A DNA stretch of 64,000 nucleotides from an uncultured Ruegeria sp. (GCF_947497005.1 NZ_CANMFF010000013.1:89062-153061), one strand, 5' to 3'; counted from the stretch's first letter, positions 48,985 to 59,521 are shown. Notes: generated from the letters alone by a model not told the origin. Numbers and translations: made by a program.

Positions 48985-51380
48985 CCCTGCCCACCCACGC
49001 CCGCACTGTCATCATCGGCGGTGGTGTAATCGGCTGCTCGGTTGCTTATCATTTGGCACGCGAGGGGCGGCAGGATATCGTCGTTCTCGAACGCTCGAAA
49101 CTGACCAGCGGTACCACATGGCACGCCGCTGGTCTGGTACGGCGTTTGCGACCTTCGGCAACACTGACCAAGCTGATCAATTATTCCATTGACCTTTATG
49201 GCGAGTTGGAACGCGAAACGGGGCAGGCTACCGGTTGGACCCAAACCGGCTCGCTGACACTTGCCACCAACCCCGACAGGATGACCAACATCAAACGTCA
49301 GGTCTCGCTGGGTCGGGCCTTCGGTCTGGAAGCCGAGGTGGTGGATGCGGTGCGGGCCAAGGAACTATGGCCACTGATCGAGGTTGATGACGTGATCGGT
49401 GCGGTCTGGTCGCCCTCGGATGGCCGGGTCAACCCGTCCGACGTGGCCTTGGCATTGTCCAAAGGTGCACGCGCGCGGGGAGTGCAGATCTTTGAAGATA
49501 CGCGTGTGACCGGCCTGCAAAAGAAGGGCGGACGGATATCGGGTGTTGAGGTCGGTGGCCAATTGATCCAAGCCGACGAAGTGGTGATTGCCTGCGGTCT
49601 CTGGTCGCGCGAGGTGGCGGCCATGGCCGGGGCGCATATGCCGCTTTACGCCTGTGAACATTTTTACACCCTGACCAAACCGCTGCCCGAGGTTCAGGCG
49701 CTGGGAAAGGGTGTGCACCTACCGACCCTGAACGATCAGGATGCGTTCCTTTATGCCCGCGACGATGTCGAGGGGCTTTTGGTGGGGTCGTTCGAACCCC
49801 ATGCCAAGGGCCTGCCGCTGAATCGGTTGCCCGCCGATTTCTCGTTCGATCTGCTGGACGAAGACTGGGATCACTTCATGCCAATGATGGAAAACGCCCT
49901 GCGCCGTATTCCTGCGCTGGAACAGGCCGAGGTTCGTATGTTGCTGAACGGGCCGGAAAGCTTCACGCTCGACAACCAGTTCATTCTGGGTGAAAGCCCT
50001 CAGGTGCCGGGGCTGTTCCTGATGGGCGGGATGAACTCGACCGGTATTGCTCTGGCGGGCGGAGCAGGCAAAGCGCTGGCCGAATGGATTATTGCCGGTG
50101 AACCGACCATAGAGCTGAACGAGGCCGACATTCGCAGGTTCAGCCCCGAGTTGAATGTTCTGGGCGCGTTAGAGGCCCGCATCCCCGAGGTGCTGGGTCG
50201 GCACTATGACAATCCTTTTCCCGGACGCACGATGGAGACGGCGCGAGGTCAGCGCCGGTCGCCCATTCATGCAGGGTTGGTGGCTGCCGGTGCGCAGCTT
50301 GAAGCCCGTGGAAGTTGGGAGCGTGCGGTGCATTTCGGTGGCGAAGTCGCCCATCTGCCGCTGACCTTTGGGGCACCAGCCTGGCGCGTTCAGGTTGGAC
50401 AAGAGGTTGAAGCCTGCCGCAGCGGTGCGGCCATTCTTGATCAAAGCGCCTTTGGCAAGATCATGGTGCAGGGGTCGGATGCCTGTGCCTTTCTGAACCG
50501 GCTCTGCGCCGCGCAGATGGATGTGCCCGAGGGCCGTATCGCCTACACTCAGATACTGAATGCGCGCGGCGGTGTCGAAAGTGATCTGACCGTGCAGCGC
50601 CATGGGCCTGAGACTTATCTGATGATTGTCGGTGCCAACGAGACGATCCGGGTGCTGCAACGGATGCGGGACACAAAGGATGGTTATCGCGCCGAGTTCA
50701 CCGATGTGACCAGCGGGTATGCCATATTGGGCCTTGCCGGTGCACGGGCACGCGATGTGATGCAAGCCACGACAAACGCGCCTGTTCCCGATCTGGAACG
50801 GTTCTGCTTTGCGCCGGTCGAGATTGGTCTGGTGCGAGGATGGGCTGGTCGGCTGAGTTTCACCGGCGAAGAAGGCTATGAGCTCTTCATACCCGCCGAG
50901 ATGGCTATGGCAGCACACGAAGCGCTGGTCGCAGCAGGGGCAAGCCATGCTGGGCTTTATGCCAGCGGGTCGCTTCGCATTGAATGTGGTTTTCGCGCTT
51001 TCGGTCACGAGCTAACCCCGGGAACAACGCCGTTTGAGGCCGGGTTGGATGCGTTCTGCGCCATGGGCACCGGCTTTGTCGGCGAGGACGCCCTGCAGGA
51101 TTACAAGCCCAAGCGGCGGATCGTTTCGATCCTGTTCGACGATCCCGATGCCATCCCGCTTCACGATGAGCCCATTTATTTCGACGGCAAAGTTGTGGGA
51201 CAGATCACCTCGGCCGCGTGGAGTTACCGATTTGGCCGTTCAATCGCGCTTGGCCTGATCAGCACGCCACTGGACCAACTGGAAACGCAAAAGGTCGTGA
51301 GCGGGTTCGAAGTCGAAATCGCCTGCACCCGCTTTGCTGCCAAAGTCTCCTTGAACGCCGCAAAGGTAGCTTTTGCATGA
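48981..51380 (+). CDS. FAD-dependent oxidoreductase/GcvT fusion (DMGDH family)
   Basis: TVIIGGGVIGCSVAYHLAREGRQDIVVLERSKLTSGTTWHAAGLV; RLSFTGEEGYELFIP; ATGA coupled to upstream gene. Confidence 0.9.
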   Translation: MTLPTHARTVIIGGGVIGCSVAYHLAREGRQDIVVLERSKLTSGTTWHAAGLVRRLRPSATLTKLINYSIDLYGELERETGQATGWTQTGSLTLATNPDRMTNIKRQVSLGRAFGLEAEVVDAVRAKELWPLIEVDDVIGAVWSPSDGRVNPSDVALALSKGARARGVQIFEDTRVTGLQKKGGRISGVEVGGQLIQADEVVIACGLWSREVAAMAGAHMPLYACEHFYTLTKPLPEVQALGKGVHLPTLNDQDAFLYARDDVEGLLVGSFEPHAKGLPLNRLPADFSFDLLDEDWDHFMPMMENALRRIPALEQAEVRMLLNGPESFTLDNQFILGESPQVPGLFLMGGMNSTGIALAGGAGKALAEWIIAGEPTIELNEADIRRFSPELNVLGALEARIPEVLGRHYDNPFPGRTMETARGQRRSPIHAGLVAAGAQLEARGSWERAVHFGGEVAHLPLTFGAPAWRVQVGQEVEACRSGAAILDQSAFGKIMVQGSDACAFLNRLCAAQMDVPEGRIAYTQILNARGGVESDLTVQRHGPETYLMIVGANETIRVLQRMRDTKDGYRAEFTDVTSGYAILGLAGARARDVMQATTNAPVPDLERFCFAPVEIGLVRGWAGRLSFTGEEGYELFIPAEMAMAAHEALVAAGASHAGLYASGSLRIECGFRAFGHELTPGTTPFEAGLDAFCAMGTGFVGEDALQDYKPKRRIVSILFDDPDAIPLHDEPIYFDGKVVGQITSAAWSYRFGRSIALGLISTPLDQLETQKVVSGFEVEIACTRFAAKVSLNAAKVAFA

Positions 51381-53788
51381 GCGATACGATCCAAACCACA
51401 CGCGTGGCCATCATCGGTGGCGGTATCATGGGCGTGGCGGCGCAGTTTCAACTGGCGGAAAACGACTGGACTGACACGATCCTGTTTGAAAAGGCTGAGT
51501 TGACCAGCGGTTCCACATGGCACGCCGCCGGGCAGATTGCTCATGCCGTCGGCAGCCGCCTGATGGGGTGGATCAACAAAACGTCCATCGAAACTTACAA
51601 ACGGGTCGAAGCAGAAACCGGTCAAGGCATCGGCTGGCACGAGGTTGGAGGCATCCGGATTGCCACCACCGACGATGAGGTCGACTGGATGAAGTCGATC
51701 ATGGGGGTGGGCAAGCTGCTGGACCTGCCAATGGACCTGATCGGCCCGGATGAGGTGGCACGGGTCAATCCCTTCTATAAGGTCGATGACGTGAAGGCTG
51801 CGGTGCGCACCTATGAAGACGGGCATATCGACCCCTCGGGCGTGACCTTGGCACTGGCCGCTGCAACCCGGTTGCGCGGTGCGCGGATCGAACGTCATAA
51901 TCGGGTGCTCGGGGCCTCTCGCAAAGGCGACATGTGGCTTCTTCGCACTGAAAAGGGTGATGTGGTGGCGGAACATGTGGTGATCGCTGCGGGGTCCTAC
52001 GCCAATCAGGTTGGCGAATGGTTCGGGCTGAAGATACCCTCCGTTTCCTGCCTGCATCATTACCTCGTGACCGACACGGTTCCTCAATTCGCCGACCGCC
52101 CTGAACTGCCGGTGATGCGCGACAACGCTTTTGGCGGCTACATCCGCCAGGAACAGAAATCCGGTTTGATCGGCATATACGAAGGCCATGTCTGCCCAAC
52201 CGTCTGGGAAATGCCCAACGGTGCGCCCTGGGATGCCGAAAATGAGCTTTTTCAGGCCGATTACGATTCAATTGGCGACTTCCTGATGGTCGCTTTCGAC
52301 AAGATGCCAATCCTGGCCGAGCTTGGCATCAAGCGGGTTGTGCGCGGGGCTATCACGCATACACCGGATGGTGGTATGCTTGTTGGCCCATCAGGGGCTC
52401 CGAATGTCTGGCTGTCTTGCGGCTCGTCCATCGGATTGGCATGGGGCGGTGGCGCAGGCAAGGTGCTGGCCGATTGGATGGTGCATGGCGAGGCCGAAAT
52501 CAACACCCGCAGCTTCGATCCCCGCCGCTATGGAGAATTCGCCTCGGGCAGCTTCATTAAAGAGCGCACCAAGGACGAGTTCATGCGCCGCCATGATACG
52601 CCTTGCCCGGGCAAGCAGTTCCATAGCCTGCGGCCAGTAAAAAAGCACCCGCTATACGATCGTCTTGCCGACAAGGGCGCAGTTTTTGGTGAAATCGCCG
52701 GCTGGGAACGACCACGCTATTTCGGGGAAGTGGGCGAGGTTGAGCAGATCGGCTGGGGCCATCAGCCCTGGCACAAAAACGCCAAGGCCGAGGCGCAGGC
52801 CACCCGCCGTGCCGCTGGTGTCATCGATCTCTGCGCCTTTGCCCAGTTCGAGATTTCGGGCAAGGATGCAGGCGCATTGCTGGACAGGCTTTCAGCAAAC
52901 CGTATTCCGTCGAAGGACGGGCGGATGAGCCTTAATCATCTACTCACCGAAAAAGGTCGGTTTGAAACGGAAATTACCATTTGGCGGATTGCGCTGGATC
53001 GGTTTTTTACTGGCTCGTCCATCGCACGCGCCGCACCGGATTTCGATTGGATCAGATCGCATATACGTCCCGGCGAGGATGTGACGATGATCAACCATTC
53101 GGCGGATTGGGGGATGCTGGCCCTGTCCGGCCCAGCCTCTCGCCGTATCCTGTCCGAGCTGACCGACGCTGACCTTTCAAATCAGGCGTTCCCCTGGCTT
53201 TCGGGGCAGGAAATCCGCGTTGCAGACATTCCCTGCCATGCCCTGCGTGTTTCGTTTGTGGGCGAGTTGGGATGGGAGCTTCACGCGCCTTTGGACCAGA
53301 TCAGTGAACTGTATGACGTCCTTTTCGAAGCGGGCGCCAAGCACGGCATCACCGATCTGGGGTCTTACGCCTTCAACGGGATGCGGATGGAAAAGGCCTA
53401 TCGCGCAAGTGGCGAACTGACCACGGATGTCGGCCCGTTTGATGTTGGGCTTGACCGTTTTGTCATCAGCGATGGGCGTGATTTTCTGGGCCGTGGCGCT
53501 TTGCTTGACCGCGACCCCGATTGGCAACTGCTTTACGGCGAGTTGCACGCTGATGATATCGACATTCACGGCGGTGAACCGGTGTTGCTGAACGGTTGCC
53601 CTGTTGGCCTGACCACATCGGGTGGGTACGGGTACTCAATCGACAAGTCGCTTGGCTGGCTATTCGTCCGAAAAGGTACACCGCAAACGGGTCTCAACGT
53701 CCGAATTCTGAATCGTGACATCCCGGTCACCATCCATCAGGATGCGCTCTTCGACCCGCAGAATTTGCGGCTCCGATCCGAGGAGTGA
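51377..53788 (+). CDS. FAD-dependent oxidoreductase/GcvT fusion (DMGDH family)
   Basis: VAIIGGGIMGVAAQFQLAENDWTDTILFEKAELTSGSTWHAAGQ; RVSFVGELGWELH; ATG at 51377 overlaps preceding TGA. Confidence 0.9.
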   Translation: MSDTIQTTRVAIIGGGIMGVAAQFQLAENDWTDTILFEKAELTSGSTWHAAGQIAHAVGSRLMGWINKTSIETYKRVEAETGQGIGWHEVGGIRIATTDDEVDWMKSIMGVGKLLDLPMDLIGPDEVARVNPFYKVDDVKAAVRTYEDGHIDPSGVTLALAAATRLRGARIERHNRVLGASRKGDMWLLRTEKGDVVAEHVVIAAGSYANQVGEWFGLKIPSVSCLHHYLVTDTVPQFADRPELPVMRDNAFGGYIRQEQKSGLIGIYEGHVCPTVWEMPNGAPWDAENELFQADYDSIGDFLMVAFDKMPILAELGIKRVVRGAITHTPDGGMLVGPSGAPNVWLSCGSSIGLAWGGGAGKVLADWMVHGEAEINTRSFDPRRYGEFASGSFIKERTKDEFMRRHDTPCPGKQFHSLRPVKKHPLYDRLADKGAVFGEIAGWERPRYFGEVGEVEQIGWGHQPWHKNAKAEAQATRRAAGVIDLCAFAQFEISGKDAGALLDRLSANRIPSKDGRMSLNHLLTEKGRFETEITIWRIALDRFFTGSSIARAAPDFDWIRSHIRPGEDVTMINHSADWGMLALSGPASRRILSELTDADLSNQAFPWLSGQEIRVADIPCHALRVSFVGELGWELHAPLDQISELYDVLFEAGAKHGITDLGSYAFNGMRMEKAYRASGELTTDVGPFDVGLDRFVISDGRDFLGRGALLDRDPDWQLLYGELHADDIDIHGGEPVLLNGCPVGLTTSGGYGYSIDKSLGWLFVRKGTPQTGLNVRILNRDIPVTIHQDALFDPQNLRLRSEE

Positions 53789-53791
53789 CCC

Positions 53792-55159
53792 ATGCAACAA
53801 CCAAATAGCATCATTCAGAAATCGGCCACCGAACTTGCAGCCGATCTGCGGGACCGTACCCTCGGCGCTGCCGAAGTTCTCGCGGCCCACCGCGCCCGTA
53901 TCGAAGACGACGCTGCCGGGGTGAATGCTTTCATCACACTGGACTGGGACGCTGCACGCGCCTGCGCCGATAAGTTGGACAGAATAGCCGCGCACGGCAC
54001 GGTCGCCGGGCCATTGCACGGGCTACCTGTCGCGATCAAGGACTGCTTTGAGACTGCAGGCCTGCGCACGGCCCACGGATCACAAAGCTTTTCCGAAAAT
54101 GTCCCACGCAAGGATGCACTTCATGTGGCGCGTCTGCGCGCGGCAGGTGCCGTGATCGTCGGTAAGACCAACACACCCGAGTTCACCTTCTCGGGCCAGA
54201 CAACAAACCTTGTGTCAGGCGTAACACGCAATCCGTTGAATCCTGAAAAGACAGTCGCCGGAAGCTCTGGCGGGGCAGCCGCAGCCCTTGCCGCCAACAT
54301 GGTCGCACTTGCCGACGGTTCTGATCTGGGGGGCAGCGCCCGCACTCCTGCCGCATGGTGCGGCGTGGTGGGCATGCGCCCGACGTCGGGCTTGGTGCCG
54401 ATGGACCCGAACCCCGCCCCGTTCGACGGGTTGTCCGTGCCTTGCCCGATGGCGCGCACCGTCTCGGACCTCACAATGATGCTCTGCGTAATGCAGGGCC
54501 CAACACTCAACCAGCCTCTCGGCTACTCAGGCCACTACCCGAACCTGGCCCAACTCGACACGCCGCTGATCCCTGGAAGAGTTGCACTAAGTCTTGCGCC
54601 TTTTGGGGCCGGTGTTGACCCATCCGTGCAGGCGGCCCTGGCCCCGGTTGCCGGTCTGTGCGATGGTCTGGGTTGGCATGTCAGCGAAGGCACGGCCCCA
54701 GACCTTGCCCCCCTGCTTGAACATAGCGACATCATTAGTGGTCAATGTGCCTTGCAAATTCGCGCGGCCCTCAGCCCCGACATGAAGCTTGCCGGGGAAA
54801 ACTATCGTACTGCCTGCACGCAGGGCGAAGGGCAAAGCCTGGCCGATCTGATCGCGTATCAGGCCACGCGGCGTCAGGTTTGGGAAACGGTCGCCGCGTT
54901 CTTCACCCGCTACAATTTTGCGCTTTGGCCCACCGCCACCGGATTGCCGTTCAGCGCTGACCTGCGCGATGGCGAAATCACCGAGGATTGGCGCACCGTC
55001 ACTCTGACGCCGACGATGGAGCTTCCATCGATATCCATACCCATGGGACGGTCCTCGGACGGTATGCCTGTTGGGCTTCACGTCACCGGTCCTAAAGGAT
55101 CGGACGCCCGGCTTCTGCGGTTTGCCCGCCAGATTGAACGCCAAATATCCGGAGAATGA
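53792..55159 (+). CDS. Amidase signature family enzyme
   Basis: LPVAIKDCFETAGLRTAHGSQSF (cis-Ser/Lys region), AGSSGGAAAALAANMVALADGSDLGGSARTPAAWCGVVGMRPTSG. Confidence 0.9.
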   Translation: MQQPNSIIQKSATELAADLRDRTLGAAEVLAAHRARIEDDAAGVNAFITLDWDAARACADKLDRIAAHGTVAGPLHGLPVAIKDCFETAGLRTAHGSQSFSENVPRKDALHVARLRAAGAVIVGKTNTPEFTFSGQTTNLVSGVTRNPLNPEKTVAGSSGGAAAALAANMVALADGSDLGGSARTPAAWCGVVGMRPTSGLVPMDPNPAPFDGLSVPCPMARTVSDLTMMLCVMQGPTLNQPLGYSGHYPNLAQLDTPLIPGRVALSLAPFGAGVDPSVQAALAPVAGLCDGLGWHVSEGTAPDLAPLLEHSDIISGQCALQIRAALSPDMKLAGENYRTACTQGEGQSLADLIAYQATRRQVWETVAAFFTRYNFALWPTATGLPFSADLRDGEITEDWRTVTLTPTMELPSISIPMGRSSDGMPVGLHVTGPKGSDARLLRFARQIERQISGE

Positions 55160-56832
55160 ACATGACCACCATCAATGGCGGTGAAGCCATCTATCGCGTT
55201 CTGAAAGCCAACGGCATCGACACCGTTTTTGGCCTGTTGGGTGGCTCGATGCTCGAGCTTTACGACGCCATGTATCTGGACGGTCAGATCGCTTATGTCG
55301 GTGCCCGTGATGAGCGGGCGGCTGGGCATATGGCTGATGCGTGGGCGCGGATGACGGGCAAGCCCGGTGTGGTACTGGGGGCGCAAGCGGGGCCCGGCGT
55401 AGTCAACATTGTGACAGCGGTCGCCGAAGCGCAACTGGCCTATTCTCCGCTTGTGGTGATTGCCGGTGCGATCACCCGCGCGGATCAGTGCAAGGATACG
55501 TTTCAGGAAATCGATCAGGTGGCTCTGTTCGCGCCCATTTCCAAGCGATCTGTCATGGTGACGGATCCGGCGCGTCTGGCACCGATGCTTGAAGATGCCA
55601 TCCGGCTGGCCAATTCGGGTCGGCGTGGTCCGGTGGTGTTGCATGTCCCGCGTGATCTGTTTGCGGCTGATATACCTTCCTTTGCACCTAAACCAGTGAA
55701 CATTGCGCGCGCCGGTCCTGCAGCACCATCTGATATTGCGGCCATCGCTGCACTGTTGTCCGAAGCCAAACGACCGGTACTCTTTGCGGGCGGGGGGGTC
55801 AAATGGGGGGCAGGGCGTGACGCCCTGACCGCGTTGGCCGAAAAGCTCGAAGTGCCGGTGGTGGCCTCAACCGGTCATGCAGATGTAATGCGCCACGGCC
55901 ACCCATGGTTCGCCGGGCAGGCAGGCCCACGTGGCAACGCGGTCGCCAGCAGGCTGACACGTGAGGCGGACGTCATGGTTGTGCTGGGCGCGCGGCTTGG
56001 GTTCAATTCGACTTTCCACTCGAACGATTATGTCGGGGCCGATACGCGCATTGCCCATGTCGATATCGAAGGCGCAGCTGTTGGCCGGTATTTCCCGGCT
56101 GAAATCGCCGCGCAAGGCGATGCCCGCCTGACAGCCGAAGCCCTGACGGATGTTGCGACACGCCCCATCTGCGATGCATGGCGCGATGCATTTCGCGCTG
56201 ACATGGCCATCCTCGCAGCCGAGCGCGATACCGAGGCAAAGCTGGACGGCCTGCCCATGCATCCACGCCGGGCTCTGGCCGAAATCCGCACCACCCTGCC
56301 GGAAGACGCCATAGTCACGCTGGACACAGGCAACACCTGCCTGCAGGCCGCTGACCGGCTTGCCCATTACGCGCCGATGTCACTGATCACACCATTGGAT
56401 TTTGGCCTTGTCGGCTTCGGCCTTGCGGCCGCAATAGGTGCCAAGGCCGCCGCACCACATCGCCCTGTTGTGGCGCTTATGGGCGATGGTGCGGTCGGCT
56501 ATACGATGATCGAGATTCAGACCGCCATTCAGAATAACCTGCCAATCACCATTGTCGTTCTTGATAACGAGGCTTGGGGGGCCGAAAAAGCCTATCAGCA
56601 GGAATTCTACGGAGGTCGGCTGTTGGGTGCCGAAATCCGCTCGCCCCGTTTCGACAAATTTGCCGAACTGTGCGGTGGCAAGGGTATTTGGGTCGATGGC
56701 CCTGGTGGCATGGGCCCGGCGCTGCAAGAAGCGATTGCGTCGCATGAAACCACCGTCATTCAAGCCAAAATCGACCCCGGTGCGTTGATGACCTTGCGCA
56801 AGGACCTGTTCAAGCCGCCGCAAGAAAGGTGA
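55156..56832 (+). CDS. ThDP-dependent enzyme, acetolactate synthase/sulfoacetaldehyde acetyltransferase-like
   Basis: DERAAGHMADAWARMTGKPGV, VALMGDGAVGYTMIEIQTAIQNNLPITIVVLDNEAWGAEK (ThDP motif; WGAEK as in Xsc). Confidence 0.85.
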   Translation: MNMTTINGGEAIYRVLKANGIDTVFGLLGGSMLELYDAMYLDGQIAYVGARDERAAGHMADAWARMTGKPGVVLGAQAGPGVVNIVTAVAEAQLAYSPLVVIAGAITRADQCKDTFQEIDQVALFAPISKRSVMVTDPARLAPMLEDAIRLANSGRRGPVVLHVPRDLFAADIPSFAPKPVNIARAGPAAPSDIAAIAALLSEAKRPVLFAGGGVKWGAGRDALTALAEKLEVPVVASTGHADVMRHGHPWFAGQAGPRGNAVASRLTREADVMVVLGARLGFNSTFHSNDYVGADTRIAHVDIEGAAVGRYFPAEIAAQGDARLTAEALTDVATRPICDAWRDAFRADMAILAAERDTEAKLDGLPMHPRRALAEIRTTLPEDAIVTLDTGNTCLQAADRLAHYAPMSLITPLDFGLVGFGLAAAIGAKAAAPHRPVVALMGDGAVGYTMIEIQTAIQNNLPITIVVLDNEAWGAEKAYQQEFYGGRLLGAEIRSPRFDKFAELCGGKGIWVDGPGGMGPALQEAIASHETTVIQAKIDPGALMTLRKDLFKPPQER

Positions 56833-56980
56833 TCGCTGCGCATACGCCCACTGCCGACCAGTTCAGGGTGGCACAACAGATCGGGAAGTGTTCGAGGCCT
56901 GAAAACTTGGGCTGGCACCGTGCGCATTTTCACTCTATCGCACAACGGGAACAAAACTTCTGTGACAGGAGACCTCAGTC

Positions 56981-57325
56981 TTGACCATCACCCGCATCGA
57001 AACCGGCCAACGCGCGAGCCGCATCGTCAAACACAACGGAACCGCCTATCTGTGCGGTCAGGTCTCGGACGCCGCCACAGCTGCGGATCAGACTCGTGAA
57101 ATCCTGACCAAGATCGAAGACCTGCTGGCCAAGGCGGGCAGTGACAAGACTCGCATTCTGCAATGCGTGATCTGGTTGTCGGACATGGCCGATTTTGCCG
57201 AAATGAACGCGGTTTGGGATGCCTGGGTGCCGGAAGGCCACGCCCCGGCCCGTGCTTGCGGAGAAGCGAAACTGGCCCGTGACATCCTGAAAGTCGAGAT
57301 GATCGTTACGGCCGCATGTGACTGA
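56981..57325 (+). CDS. RidA family (YjgF/YER057c/UK114) protein
   Basis: 114 aa; [80 protein letters not shown]. Confidence 0.88.
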   Translation: MTITRIETGQRASRIVKHNGTAYLCGQVSDAATAADQTREILTKIEDLLAKAGSDKTRILQCVIWLSDMADFAEMNAVWDAWVPEGHAPARACGEAKLARDILKVEMIVTAACD

Positions 57326-57388
57326 TCTGTCCGCTGATCCCGCGGCGCGCTGATTTCAGGCGAGAGGTGGGTGCTTGACTTAGCATGG

Positions 57389-57408
57389 CCAGAGCCCTCA
57401 GGCTCTGG
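57389..57408. terminator. Hairpin between convergent ridA and lysR
   Basis: CCAGAGCC-CTCA-GGCTCTGG, perfect 8-bp stem, followed by TT; between CDS ends 57325 (+) and 57421 (-). Confidence 0.55.
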
Positions 57409-57420
57409 TTAATCAGGGGT

Positions 57421-58347
57421 TCAATGCGCCTGAGAATGCACCTTTAATAATGTTTCCAGAAACAGCTTGGCCACGCGCGTCGGCGCAGGTTGTTTGCGGG
57501 CCACGGCCGCAAAACGGGTTCTATATTTGATTTCCTGCGGCAAAACCTGCTTCATAAGCCCCTGATCAACAAATTCCTGCGCCAGATGGTCCGGAAGAAA
57601 GCCAAGAAAACGGCCTGAAAGTATCAGGATTGCAAGGGCTTGCTCGTTCTGCACTTTTGCGGCGCGTCGAAATCCAAGTTGCTGACCGAAGATCAGATTG
57701 GGGGAGTTTACGTTAAGGCCCGCGTAGCTGAACGCGCGTAACTCCTGCACGCTCAGATCCTCAGATGCCCGGTCGAACAAAGGGTGCTCCTGCCCGCAAT
57801 ACAGATACATATTTTCCCCGTAGAGCGGTGCATAATGCAGGCTTGCCGACGGCCTGTGCAAAGCGATGATTCCCAGGTCCAGCTGACCCCCGATAACCAT
57901 GGTTTCGATCACATTGGGACGTTCCAGCGAAAGCTCGATCTGAACGGCAGGCGCGGCTTCGTTGAAACTGTGGATCGCACCGGCAAGCTGGGCTTCCGGG
58001 TTTGTTGCGCACTGATCAAACAATGCCACACGGATACTGCCCGCCATCTGTTGTTTGATCTCGTTGACTTCTGTTCTGAAGTGCGAAACGGAAATCAGAA
58101 GGTCTTCTGCTGCAGTTAGCACCTTCTCGCCATCTTCAGTCAGCGAAAACCCCGATGGGCCACGGTTGCACAGCTTCAGGTCCAGTCTCAACTCCAGATC
58201 CGACAGGTGTTTAGAGATCGTGGATTTCCCGATATTAAGCTCGATTTCCGCGGCGGTTATCCCTCCGCTTTCCGCTACGGTCTTGAAAACCCGCAAAAGA
58301 CGGATGTCCGTATCCCCGATCCGGGTCGCAAGTGTTTTGTGTCTCAT
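57421..58347 (-). CDS. LysR-family transcriptional regulator
   Basis: IRLLRVFKTVAESGGITAAEIELNIGKSTISKHLSDLELRLDLKLCNRG; likely ATG at 58347 (MRHKTLATRIGD). Confidence 0.88.
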   Translation of the reverse strand: MRHKTLATRIGDTDIRLLRVFKTVAESGGITAAEIELNIGKSTISKHLSDLELRLDLKLCNRGPSGFSLTEDGEKVLTAAEDLLISVSHFRTEVNEIKQQMAGSIRVALFDQCATNPEAQLAGAIHSFNEAAPAVQIELSLERPNVIETMVIGGQLDLGIIALHRPSASLHYAPLYGENMYLYCGQEHPLFDRASEDLSVQELRAFSYAGLNVNSPNLIFGQQLGFRRAAKVQNEQALAILILSGRFLGFLPDHLAQEFVDQGLMKQVLPQEIKYRTRFAAVARKQPAPTRVAKLFLETLLKVHSQAH

Positions 58348-58504
58348 CTCATTGGTTCTATATTTATGAAACCTTTCACGCAAATATTAACAACGACGAA
58401 ACCAGCATTGCAAGATAGCCTCTCTTGGCCGAGGCAGAATCGGATTGACCTACTTCTCCCCAGGTCAGCGCGCACCTCGAAACACGACAAATGGGAGGAA
58501 ATCC

Positions 58505-59521
58505 ATGTCATTTTTCAAGAAGCTAGGCACCATCAGTGCAGCCGTATCCGTTGCTGCACTGATGGTTGCAGGCGCGGCTGACGCGAAGAACTTCAAAATC
58601 GCGGTTGGCGACAGCGGGGGTTCCAGCCAAGAGGCAACGGGACTAGGCTTCAAAGCCGCCCTGGAAGAGTTATCGGGTGGCAATCATACGGCAACTCTTT
58701 TCCTGAACGGTCAGCTCGGATCCGAGCAGGATACTGTCAACGACGCGGCCATTGGCACGCTGGATATGTCGCTGCTGGCGATCAACAACATCACTCCGTT
58801 CTCGCCGACCGTCGGTGTGTTCACCCTGCCATACGTTATCCTCAGCCTTGAGGATGCCGAGAAACTGACCCAGGGTCCAATTGGTCAGGAACTGACCGAA
58901 AACACGATCAATGACGCTGGTGTTCGCATCATCGCCTGGACCTACACAGGCTTCCGCGTGCTCACCAACTCGAAAAAGCCGGTCAAGTCGGTTGCCGATC
59001 TGGAAGGCCTCGTGATCCGCGTTCCCAAGAACGAGATCATGATCGATACCTACAAGTCTTGGGGTATCAGCCCAACGCCGATGGCTTGGTCGGAAACCTT
59101 TGCTGGTCTGCAGACCAAAGTTGTCGACGGTCAGGACAACCCGTACACCACGATCAACGCGATGAAGTTCTACGAAGTTCAGAAATATGTGACGAACATT
59201 CGTTACATCTTCTCGATCGAACCGCTCATCATTTCCGAGCAGGTGTTCCAGGAACTGTCTGCCGAGGATCAGGAAATTGTGCTGGCGGCTGGCAAGGCAG
59301 CGACACAAGCTTCCGCCGACTTCCTGCGCGCGAAAGAAGCCGAGATCAAAGAACTCCTGATCGAAAAAGGCATGGAAATCGTTGACCCCGAGAACGACGA
59401 AGCCGAATTCATCGAACTGGCAACCACCGCCGTGTGGCCGAAGTTTTATGAAAGCATTGGCGGTGTTGAAAAACTCAACGCTGTGCTGGCCGAAATCGGT
59501 CGTGACCCGGTTTCGCAATAA
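58505..59521 (+). CDS. TRAP transporter substrate-binding protein (DctP family), probable taurine/sulfonate
   Basis: Signal peptide; FRVLTNSKKPVKSVADLEGLVIRVPKNEIMIDTYKSWGISPTPMAWSETFAGLQTKVVDGQDNPYTTI. Confidence 0.9.
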   Translation: MSFFKKLGTISAAVSVAALMVAGAADAKNFKIAVGDSGGSSQEATGLGFKAALEELSGGNHTATLFLNGQLGSEQDTVNDAAIGTLDMSLLAINNITPFSPTVGVFTLPYVILSLEDAEKLTQGPIGQELTENTINDAGVRIIAWTYTGFRVLTNSKKPVKSVADLEGLVIRVPKNEIMIDTYKSWGISPTPMAWSETFAGLQTKVVDGQDNPYTTINAMKFYEVQKYVTNIRYIFSIEPLIISEQVFQELSAEDQEIVLAAGKAATQASADFLRAKEAEIKELLIEKGMEIVDPENDEAEFIELATTAVWPKFYESIGGVEKLNAVLAEIGRDPVSQ

